A DNA stretch of 64,000 bases, from the NCBI GenBank assembly GCA_964036045.1, contig OZ038384.1:61105355-61169354 (forward strand), in the 5' to 3' direction. A program made the position numbers and the translations under genes. The notes below the pieces were generated by a model. That model ran no database searches. It saw nothing but the letters and a program-made list of their open reading frames with translations, and was not told the DNA's origin. Position 1 is the first letter of the stretch; every line of letters begins with the position of its first letter. Source of the DNA: Eutreptiella sp. 'Long Island Sound 2002' (taxonomy: Eukaryota > Euglenozoa > Euglenophyceae > Eutreptiales > Eutreptiaceae). Positions 55,271-64,000 of the stretch are shown one piece after another.

Positions 55271-55970
55271 CTACCCCTGGTTTGCTGGCCCAGCTGGCTC
55301 AGTTTCCAGCACGGCTACTTCAAGCTGATTGCGTTCTGGGTGGATCCATTGGCATTCCACATGGTGCTCAGGTAACGAGAGCCACGAGAGCTTGTTGTCC
55401 TGGTACAAAGTCATGGAGGCCTGAGCCGAGAGAACGCCGGAGTCCGTCTCCGTCATGAAGTCGTACCGGACGATCATGTCCCAGTCCATCTGGGCCTCGT
55501 AGAAGCGACCTTGCAGGAGGATTTCCTTGCCGAGGTCCGGGCGGCTAAGTTCACGGTGGTTCACGAACTGCAGCCCAATGGCCGCTACCTTCGTGCCTCT
55601 TACCATGTAGTGGCCGTTCGCCACCTTCAGCCTGACAGGCCTCCGACTGTCGGTCAAGCACTCTGGCGGAAGCAGGGCAGCCTCGACCAGGCTGACCTGA
55701 GTGCCCGTGTCGACCAACACGTCAAAGACCTTCTCCACTTCCCCGCATAGGGCACAGACCTTAAGATGCAACTGCCGATCCCGCCCGACACGGCGCACGG
55801 CGTGCAAGCTCAGCATCTCCGGCCATTCCAGAAGCTCAATAAGCGACTGGTGCAGGTCGTGGACCATAGGCTCAGGCTGCCTATCTGCAGCATCCAGCTG
55901 CGGTCCGGGTGATCCTCCGATGCTCTCGGAAAGATCTTGGGGCACATCAAACACGTTCTTGGTCGCGAAG
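55271..55970 (-). pseudogene. Fragment M aspartic protease, truncated
   Basis: Reads MLSLHAVRRVGRDRQLHLKV, then FDVLVDTGTQVSLVEAAL with the DTGT active site, PVRLKVANGHYMVRGTKVAA and MDWDMIVRYDFMTETDSG, the second conserved strand. It matches the protease of element H block by block (LHAVRVV; DVLVDTGAQVGLV; VRLKVANGE). The frame differs from gag; the change is near 55965. It is cut at the junction with the neighbouring LINE about 60 codons after the protease fold, before the Dam-like region or RT would begin. Confidence 0.85.
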
Positions 55971-57957
55971 GATGGCCGGGTGCAAGGGTTCGTGCCTTCA
56001 CTGGGGACCTTGGTCGGACCCGAGGATCCGCCTGGGCGCTCATCCCTCCAACACTTGCCCCCACCCTGCCACTGCGACAGTCTTTCGTCTTGGGTGCCGG
56101 ACCAGGCCTTCTGCCCGCGGCAGTCCCGTTGTGCTCAGTATCTCCCGAATGAGATGGTATGGCGCTTCCCACTACACCATCCTGCGACCGCCCTGGCTGG
56201 GGCCCTTGGCTGCAAGGGCTCCGCTAAAGGGCGTTGCTTGTGGGAGTAGGGGTGCTCTCCTCCGCGCCAACCTCGTTGACACCCTTCTTCTTTCCCCCTT
56301 TCTTACCCTTCTTGGACTTGTCCTTGTTCTTGTCGTCCGACTTGGGGACCCAGGCCCTCTTGATGTCCTGGATCTCCTTCGCCAACTCGGTCCCGACCGA
56401 CATCAGCTTGGAGAGCTCGTCCTTGGTGACCTCCACCTTGGCCTCCCGGACACTCGCGGGTGCACGCTTCTTCGACCCGTGCACCTTCTTATAAGCCTTC
56501 GTGTCGGCCTTGTGGACAGGGCATGTCCCGTGGTCATGGTCGAACCCTTTGTTCCTACCATAACACACAAAACAGCCTTGGGGGTGAGCTCGTATGAACT
56601 CCCCAATTAAGGACAGGGGAGGGTCGCCCATGCGGCGGGGGTCCTTCGTCTCCTTCTTCTTCCAACCCTTCTGCAGGGGCTTCCAGCTTCCCCGGTTGCT
56701 CCCCGCGCTCAGGTTGTTGGTCACGAAGGCACAAAGGGCCATCTCCGCAGGCTCATCGTCGTCGTCATCGTCGTCGAGGGCCTCACCGCCTTCGGCTCCC
56801 GCTGGGTCCATGGCGGCTTCCCCGCCAGACCCTTCGCCAACGTAGTTGACGTCACGGTCGCCGGGCTTCAACCCGCGGGTGTGGTGGAGATTCCTGTACT
56901 CTTTGAGCACTTCCTCTCCGACCCACTCCAGGACCTCGTCGCAGCTCATCCGCGCCGGGATGGCCTGCAGACAGATGGTCTGGCCGCCCAACTCACACTC
57001 ATCAAGGCGCCACATCGCGGTCTTCTCGCGATCGCCTGTGACGGTGATGAGGAGAGCATTCCGCAGGGAGTGCCGCTTGACATCCGGGGCCACGTGCCGC
57101 TTCGTCCAAGCCACCACGTTCTTATGATGGTCCTTGGGGAGCATCATCTTGACCGTGTGGTTGGACTTGGCCCTCTTGCCTTCCTCCTTGGTGACTCTCT
57201 TAATCCATGCCTCAGGCAGCATGGAGAGCAGGCGGACCTGCTCGTCACCCTCGTTCCAGTCCTCCACGTCGCGGCCGAATAGGGTGTATTGCCCCCGGAA
57301 GTCCCGCCAATCCCGTAGGCGGATCTCCCGACCATCATGGTGAAGTTTGATGGCCTTCCACCGCTTGGCAGCAACCTGCAAAGCGTCCACGCGCTCCTGC
57401 TCGCTGAGCCACTTCTTGGCTTCCTTGAGGGTCTTGATTTTCCGTTCCTTGGTCGCCAGGAAGTACAGCTCTTGGAGCACCTCCGGCAGGCGCCACCTGA
57501 ACCGTTTGTAGACATATTTCTCCGCCTCTGCGGGATCCATGTCTTCAGTGACGGTCATCCCCCAATCGTCCAGCTTCTCCAAGAAGCGGTCGAGGTTGAG
57601 GGGGTTGCCGTCGTATGTGGGGGGCCTGATGTCCTTCAGGCCTTCCCACACGGCGGCATCCGCGGCCTTAGAGACCATGAACGCCGGCCGCGAGGTCGAC
57701 CGAGGTTCCCATCGGCTTCCCCCACGGATTCCCACGGCTGCCACTTCCATCTCCTCCGCGGTATCTATGTGGCCACGCCGTGGTTCCTCCATGTACGCTG
57801 AACCCAGGTGTTCACGCCGTACTCCCTCCATGTATGCCTCCTCTTCACAGCGCCGGCGGCTGCATTCAGCGGCCTCCCGTCGTACACCGTGCGGCGGGGT
57901 AATGCCGAACTTCTCCAGGTCTTCCACGCCTCCGCCAATCTCCCACTCCACGTCCAC
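55971..57957 (-). pseudogene. Fragment M gag core
   Basis: Open from 57957 to a TAG at 56224-56226, 577 codons, with further coding-like sequence to about 55970. Core: DIRPPTYDGNPLNLDRFLEK, LPEAWIKRVTKEEGKRAK, CLQAIPARMSCDEVLEWVGE, all with counterparts in element H gag. A run of Asp (eight residues) lies in the linker. CFVCYGRNKGFDHDHGTC is a long-spaced CCHC-like knuckle like that of H, followed by a Lys-rich tail (KSKKGKKGGKKKG). Upstream, the frame joins the preceding piece through a single TGA at 58003-58005. Confidence 0.88.
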
Positions 57958-58002
57958 TCCAGGGACCTCCTGTCTGAGTCCACCATACCGCCCCCCTGCC
58001 GT

Positions 58003-59849
58003 TCAGATTGGCTCTGGGACTGGTGCGGGGCGTCGGGGGCGTACCGGTTTCCGCGGTGGGGCACAGCGGCTGTGGTACTCCGCACTGAGCCACTCGTCAC
58101 GCCACTCTTCACTGCTACGGCTGGACAGCACACGCTCACTACGACGGCCCGCGCTGTGATGAGAGGGGGCGCTGTCAGAGGGGACTCCTGGGGGCTCCGC
58201 CGGGTGCGTGGGGTCCGCTCGGACCTGGTCCAGGTCCCCAGCCGTCGTACGACGAGCCGGACTCCAGGGGCAGGAGGTCGCTGTTGACGCTCCCCCGGCC
58301 TTCGAACTGGTCAACGCGCGCTGCAGGCCGTTGATGATGGTGTTCAGTAGCCTGGTCTGGCCCCTGGCGATGTCGAGCTCCCTTTGGGCGGCAGCGGCGA
58401 CCTTGGCGATCTTGACCATCTCCGTCTTAGCGATGTCCAGCTCCTTTTGGGCGCTCGCGGCGACTCGGGCGATGCTGATCATCTCGTTCCTGCCCGTGTC
58501 CACCTCGCGCTCGAGTGCCTGGACTTCCCTGCGGAGGAAGACGATCCACCGCCAGGTGGCCTCCGGGACACCATCTTCCGGTGGGCCGTTGGGGTCACCA
58601 GGGAGTCCTCCAGGACGGCCTCTGCTGGGCCAACCCGGTCCAGGGGTCCTCCGCCGCCAGGGGGGCCGCCTCCGGGTGGTCCACTGCATGGACGTCCTCC
58701 AGGGGGCCCTGGTGGTCCTCCGCTCGGGGGTCCCGGCGGGCCTCCGCCAGGGGGTCCTGGTGGCCCTCCATCGGGTCGCCTCGGTGGGCTCGAGGATGGG
58801 AGCTCCTCCGCGTAGCCAGAGTCCATGTCATCATCCTCGTCCATTTCGCCCCACCTGGGCGTCTTTGTCCCGAACACGGTGGGCCCCGAACTCCGGTAGG
58901 GAGGAGGGGAATCCCCATCCTCACCTTCCGGCTCCATGGGGACATCTCCGTCTCCTCCGCCAGCCAATCCTCGGCGACGTAGGCGGTCTCGTCCGGCCCC
59001 GTCGCTGGCGGTGAAGAAGGGGTCGGAGTCGTGGGTGTATCCCTCCGCGCGCCTCCGTGCCCCTTTGGGAGTCTTACCCTTACCCTTCCTTCCTCGGTGG
59101 GTAGTGGGGCCACTGTCCCCGCTGCTGCCGGTGTCCTCCTCCTCCAGGTGCAGCTTCATCTTGGAGGTGGAGTCTCCTTCCAAGAGCCTCCGAAGGGTCT
59201 CCACTCTGGATCCTCCCGGGGGCGTCTCGCGCCTGAGCTTGGCCTCTGCCTCCTCCATTGCGGCGGCGGTGGCTGCCGCAGCTCGCTCCTTGGCCTCTTC
59301 TCGGGCATGGGCAGCCTCAGCTTCCCGAGCTCGCTGCAGCCGATCCTTCTCCGCTTCTAACGCCGCTAGCTCCGCCTCGGTCTTGGCCCTATCCTCAGCG
59401 ACCTTCCGTCGCGCGGCCTCAATGACGTCCCTCTTGGCGGCGTCCGCTTGGGCCTTGGCCGTAGCCTCGGCATGGGCCCTTTCCTCCGCCTCCTTCCTTG
59501 CCCTCTCTTGGGCAAGCGCCTCTTCCAACACTTTCACCTCGGCCTCCCTACGGGCAATGGCCTCCTGGGCCAGGCGGGCTTCTTGGGCAGCCGCCGCTTC
59601 CTGCGCGGCTGCCTCCACCTCACTCCTGACACAGGAAGCCGCTGCTTCCTGTGCGGCTGCAGCCGTGACCCCGGCCGTAATGGCCGCCACGGCCGAGGCA
59701 GGGAAGGCCATGCCTTCGCCCCACTCTGCAGCCTCCTGCTGGGCGATGCCGACGGCGCCCTCCATGGCAGAGTTCTCTTCCGTGGCCCCTTGCCCGGCAA
59801 CCCGAAGGTTGCAGGGCACCCCGCAGGCACGCTCGCAGGCGCGGGCCAC
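58003..59849 (-). pseudogene. Fragment M gag N-terminal part: Ala-rich and coiled-coil
   Basis: From 59849: ACERACGVPCNLRVAG, the same C-x3-C-x3-C-NLR motif as element H. A long Ala/Glu/Arg helix follows (AEVKVLEEALAQERARKEAE; AELAALEAEKDRLQRARE), surely a coiled coil of about 150 residues. An acidic/basic linker and Pro-Gly repeats (GGPPGPPGGGPPGPP) come next. Within the repeats, near 58650, the frame changes; the continuation has heptad-like REVQALEREVDTGRNEM and two near-identical KELDIAKTEMVKIAKVAA-type blocks. The upstream ORF lies in the same frame but is separated by two adjacent stops (TAG TAA). Confidence 0.75.
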
Positions 59850-59945
59850 GTCCCTCTGGTCGGGGGCGACGCTGCTGCTGCAGCTGGCCTCGTCGGTCGG
59901 CCTCCTTCCCCGGTGGGCTGACTCAACGTCGCTGCTGGGGCCTTA

Positions 59946-60602
59946 CTACCTCAGGTGCAGCTGACGGGGCTTGGCCTTGGCTTTCTTGGCGACTTCAAGG
60001 AAGTCGCCAAGGGTGGTGTGGCCGGGGTGGTGCCCGCCACTGGCCCGTTGGGGGCTGGGGCCTGGGGTTCCCCCCCTGGTCTCGTTCTCCGCGGCTTGGG
60101 CGAATTTGGCAGCCAGGGATTCCTGGTACTCCCGCCACTTCTTGTCCCGCTTCCTGTCCCCGGCGGATTGCCTCTCTTTCCCAGGAGACGCGCTGCTGCT
60201 GCCCTGCAGCGTGCTCTCCTCCCCCGGTTCGCGGAACCTTTTTTCGATCATGTCCCAAATGGAGACGTTGATCGTAGCACCCGACGGGTACTCGTTGGGG
60301 TTCTCGTCATCCTCAATCCCGTCGGGGCACAGCCCTTCGCCGGGCCTGTCCGGGCGGGTCCAGACCCTCCAGCGCTTGTGGCGGAAGCGGTAGGCGTATC
60401 CTTCTGCCTGCAGCCAGTCTTCCACTGCCTGCAGGCGGTCGGCGCCCATATCCTCGCGCAGCTCGAAGCTCCCGGGCATGCCGCCTTCGCACTGGGGATT
60501 GCTGTGGCGGTAGTGCTGACCCCACACCATCCCTCGCAGCAGGTACACAACATGGGGGTGGGGCTGCGGGCACGTCTTGCCCGCCTCTTGCCAGTTCACC
60601 AT
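59946..60602 (-). CDS. Fragment M upstream ORF, unknown domain
   Basis: 218 codons from ATG at 60602 to TAG. N-terminal 120 residues look globular: HPHVVYLLRGMVWGQHYRHS, RLQAVEDWLQAEGYAYRFRH, WRVWTRPDRPGEGLCPDG, SGATINVSIWDMIEKRF. The rest is Lys/Ala-rich and charged, ending in KKAKAKPRQLHLR. It is immediately upstream of and in frame with gag, separated by TAG TAA. Element H has no equivalent between its primer site and gag. I do not recognise the domain; the Trp/His/Cys content suggests a folded module. Intact, unlike its neighbours. Confidence 0.6.
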   Translation of the reverse strand: MVNWQEAGKTCPQPHPHVVYLLRGMVWGQHYRHSNPQCEGGMPGSFELREDMGADRLQAVEDWLQAEGYAYRFRHKRWRVWTRPDRPGEGLCPDGIEDDENPNEYPSGATINVSIWDMIEKRFREPGEESTLQGSSSASPGKERQSAGDRKRDKKWREYQESLAAKFAQAAENETRGGTPGPSPQRASGGHHPGHTTLGDFLEVAKKAKAKPRQLHLR

Positions 60603-63600
60603 GGCAGCGGGTGCCGCAGTGGATCTTGAGGTCCTCGGTTGGCGCTGGTTCCCCTCGATGGACTAGTCCTGGGGGTGGCTGTTGAGGCGGTTGCTGCGGT
60701 CCACTCTCTCTACAGGGCTGGGACCCAGACGCCCGAAGGTGGTTGTGGAGGTGGGTGATGCGGCTGGGAGTGTGGCCGGTGCTGGTCGGCCGAAGAAACT
60801 CGCTGCCGTCGGAGTTCTGGCCGCTACACTTCCCTCACGGACTCGGCGCTGTTGCTGGTGCTCGGGGCGATGCTCCGGGCGGCGCTGCGAAGCCGGTGGT
60901 ACTCGGGGATCAGGCGGCCCCGAGTGGCACGCGAGCGATGGGTAACCCCGCGGCGGTGAAACGCTTCTGACGCGTTACCGTGGGGGGGCTTGGCCACGGG
61001 ACACTGCGGCGGATACGCACAAGCAAGCAGGCAGGCAAAGCACTGCGCTCACAAGGGTATCCTCATGCTCTGGTCATGTGACAAAGCGTTTCAGGATCCT
61101 TGCCACTCTGAAACAAGGGAACGAAAGTATGTACAGCAACACACCAGGATATGTACACATGGGGTTGAGACTGGACTGGGGTAAGGGCATCATAGGACAA
61201 TAGACACTCAGTCCCAACTCATATCCCAATCCCAGGCCCGACCCTCTCAGTGGCTGGCAGGGGCGGGGGCTCAAACACAACCCATACCCTGCTCAATCCG
61301 GACCCTGAAACCCTGCCAATAGGGGAGGGTCTACCGCCCAGCCACAGGCGAGTTTCCGAGGATCAAGTAGCTTCAAGGCGGACCTAGAGTCGCTCCCACT
61401 GCTCCCTTCACGGCAGGTCCCAACTCGCCTTTGAGCCAGAGATAAGGCCCCGCCATTATCCCCTAGGAGTTGGTAGCTGAAAATGGGCTGTTTCAGCCCA
61501 AAATGATATTAGCTCGAAAAACCCCAAAGTTGACCCCTCGTCCGGACCAGCCAGAGGTAGGTACGAGGCAGCTGACCCTATGCCCTTCAAGTTGGAAATC
61601 GCTGGAGCCCTCAGCTAACCTGGTTCCCTCAGAACCCCCGGCATCAGGGCGCCACGGGTTCGCCATGTGGGGTCATGATGCCAAAATCACCAAAATTGGA
61701 GTCATTCCCACCAGTGGCTCGCCCAGCCAGGGCGAGGCCAATGACCCACAGGATAGAAGGCAGGACCTCGGACCTATATCTAGGTGCACAACGTAGCATT
61801 GGGTCCGGGCTTCTCATGGGCATAGAGATATGGGACCGCCAATTGACCACACGGGGGGCTGAAATTGGGGTCCCAAAAGGGGGTCGTTCTGCCTGCTCAA
61901 AATGAACCAAACTCGAAGGTATCCCCAATGGTATATCTCCACGCCGGCATGGAGATCGGATCTGCCGTTCCATATGCAATCCACTTGGAGTCAAACAGGG
62001 AATCACATGTATTTGGCTCTCAAAGATCTCCATGACACTCGGCGTGGTGACGATCCATACTGGGTCCACAACTGCCGAAATGGCAAAATTGGCCGTCTCG
62101 GGCAACCGTCCAGGGTAGGAAATCTTGGCGATCTCGTCGCGCCAAGCCTTGATTCACGACCCTTGATATCCACTTTGGTCCCATGCCTTGGGGTCTGGCT
62201 TGCTGTCACACTGGCTGCTTACTGTTCACCGAGGGGATGGCCACACGGATGGAGCAGAAAGCAGCGTGCGGTGCAAAGGGGGGGATCATGGATCGCACCA
62301 AAAGTTGAATAACTCCGGATCAGCCGGAGAAGCAAATACGAAACTCAATGGCGTTCAACCCTTGAGGATATGCTTCAATAATCGCTCTTCCCTTCACGCT
62401 AGGTCTCTTGCTCCATGGAGATGTGGCGGTTCCAATATGGCCTACAATGGCAAAAACAGCGAAGTTTGGCCGAAATGTCCCACACTCATGATCCCATATC
62501 TCCTTGGCCACGACGAGGATCCTTCCAACCAAAGAAGCTATAGACACATGGGACTTAGATCCCAATATATGCCACTTGCCAACCCTCGTAGTCGCCTTTA
62601 GCTATTTTCCCCCTTGGAGGGAAAATGACACGCAAATGGGGCAGAATGGCAACATACCCCAAATTGGGCAACTCACAATTCTCCCTTCACGAGGAGAGGC
62701 CACATGCAGACACACCCCATTCGATGCGGGTTTATGTTCCTTCTCCGAATCGCCCTTACCCTTGGTCAAGTGCCGCATGCAACCCTGGGCCGAACATTAA
62801 GGGGGAGCCGGAGTTTGTGGCCGTTCTGGGCAAAATGGCCAAAATTCACCCAAAAGTGGCCATGGTAAAACGCTCTTTTCCAGTGTTAGGGAAGCTATAG
62901 GTATTTTAAAGTAGGTGTGGAAGCCAAGGAAAGGCCAAGAAAAAATCCCTTTTTCCTCAAAATGCGACAGTGGTGGCCACCACAGCACAAGGGGGGAGTA
63001 AGAAAAAGTGCTTTTCCAATGCTTTAGGGTATACGTTAGTTGTATCAGAGGTGCTCTAAGCACTCTTGCATTTTGACAAGAGAGATAGGCCTTGGGCTTT
63101 TGCATGGATGCAAACCGAAGCTTTGCTTCCCTTTTGCGACAAGGGTTGGGGTTCAAAGCGTTAGGGAAATACTTTTAACACCTCAATTCTTGAAGCACAC
63201 TATATATGGGGGACAGTGCATATATTGGCGATATTAGCACGCATATATCTATGGGCCCCTGAGGAACAAAGATATGAGCAAACGTTTTTGGAGTAGGCCC
63301 ATAGTAAGTGTTTTCAAATGTGCCCACTATGGTTAGATTGTCTTCGCCCACCCATGTCACTAGCATTTGCATATGAGCGCGTGTGCAAAGAGGCAGTATG
63401 GCACGCGTGCTTACAAGGCGACGCTATATAAAATAGAAGGCAAGGTTGCAAAAATCAACCAAGCCATCCACGATGTTCTTCGTGGTCTCTACTTTACATA
63501 TTGCCTTGGTTCAAGGCTCAACTTCCGATAGGCTTCGAGTATGAGCCTCGGGGGATTCGCCATTCTTGCCTAATTTTCGACCAATCTTTGCCCTTTCCCA

Positions 63601-64000
63601 AAAAGCGGGTTTTGGTACGCATTGAATTGCGTGGAGCCATCGTTGAGTTGGCTCTAAAAACGAAAATGGCCTAGGGCTTTTGGTCTTGTGAGCATTGTGT
63701 TCGGCGATTTACGTGCATGCTCACACGCACACGAAGTTAGCGTTTGCGCACGCAAATAACCTGGGTTTACAACATCCACATGCTGCCTAAAACATCCCTA
63801 TTGCCCGCTTCCCTATACAAAGTGATATGACCACGCGAAGGGGGCATGGATATAAGGCATAGGGGGGAGATGTGGGGTACCATCCGAACTCATGGTCCTT
63901 GAGAACCGTGAGTTCGAGCGATCGAAGGAAAACATTGCGCGCTGATTTCCTCGCAGACGCCTCGGTGAAGAATTCTGGTGAACACACCAGATGAAAGTAC
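60603..64000. other. Right end of window, no coding sequence recognised
   Basis: G+C-rich to about 61000, then balanced and finally A+T-richer. No frame over about 100 codons looks like protein. Its position upstream of fragment M makes it a candidate for the M leader and LTR, but no second copy exists in the window to prove that. A TATA-like box lies at 63425. Confidence 0.5.
63425..63433 (+). promoter_or_regulatory. TATA-like box
   Basis: TATATAAAA in an otherwise mixed sequence, with an ATG about 40 bases downstream (63472) opening only a 24-codon frame. Could be an LTR or host core promoter on the plus strand; no gene follows. Confidence 0.3.

Larger units (their letters stand above)
55271..60602 (-). 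mobile_element. Fragment M: Ty3-type gag-protease, RT missing
   Basis: Minus-strand fragment with, in order, an upstream ORF, a long coiled-coil gag N-terminus, a gag core with a zinc-binding motif, and a protease. It stops at about 55270, where the second LINE begins, so RT, integrase and the 3' LTR are absent. Gag and protease are close relatives of those of element H. No LTR could be defined on the right. Confidence 0.85.

Noticed and set aside
1-64000. CRISPR arrays, rRNA genes, bacterial operons
   Set aside because: No spacer-repeat pattern, no rRNA-like sequence, no ribosome-binding-site gene arrays; content is eukaryotic retroelements.

Overview
This 64 kb window looks like nuclear DNA of a eukaryote with a large, retrotransposon-filled genome. 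I found no convincing host gene, no bacterial operon structure, no rRNA and no CRISPR. Almost everything readable is retroelement protein: two chromodomain-bearing Ty3/gypsy elements, a third Ty3-type gag-protease fragment, one very long LINE with apurinic endonuclease, reverse transcriptase and RNase H, the ORF1 half of a second LINE, a coiled-coil gag-like ORF and a family of proline/arginine-rich gag-like ORFs. The element types and the C-to-T style damage at CG and CHG-like sites suggest a plant or green alga lineage (a charophyte would fit). The species cannot be settled from the sequence.

Region 1-38.4 kb is a three-level nest. The outer layer is a LINE on the minus strand, from about 38.4 kb (repeat-rich 5' part) through ORF1 (35.5-31.4 kb) and ORF2 (31.4-28.4 kb), continuing at 3.9-0.3 kb. 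It is split by Ty3 element H on the plus strand (LTRs 3899-6339 and 25959-28400, 5-bp duplication GTGGT), and the LINE frame continues across the split. H is itself split inside gag by Ty3 element N on the minus strand (LTRs 7824-8532 and 18320-19028, duplication GGTGG). Eye-counted LTR differences (a few percent in H, about 17 in 709 in N) agree with that order of insertion. H and N both carry a DIRS/phage-Dam-like domain between protease and RT, which is not part of the usual Ty3 layout.

Region 38.4-41.5 kb holds a minus-strand coiled-coil gag-like ORF cut off by the LINE's repeat-rich end, then a non-coding stretch with a cluster of TGCATG motifs. Region 41.5-50 kb is a mosaic: a plus-strand gag-like ORF, then a 6.9 kb block (42752-49645) with inverted ends of about 500 bp finishing in GTAA repeats and flanked by GTGCA on both sides. 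It contains a 180-bp tandem repeat, a 491-bp dimeric higher-order repeat and a second gag-like copy.

Region 50-55.3 kb is a G+T-rich stretch with a 62-bp minisatellite and a 5-bp-pattern repeat, followed by a minus-strand LINE ORF1 with internal 47-codon repeats. Region 55.3-60.6 kb is Ty3-type fragment M on the minus strand: an upstream ORF, a two-part gag and a protease, cut off before RT. The remaining 3.4 kb shows no coding sequence. Nearly every coding region carries single in-frame stops or frameshifts, so the elements present are relics; many stops fit CAG to TAG or CGA to TGA changes.
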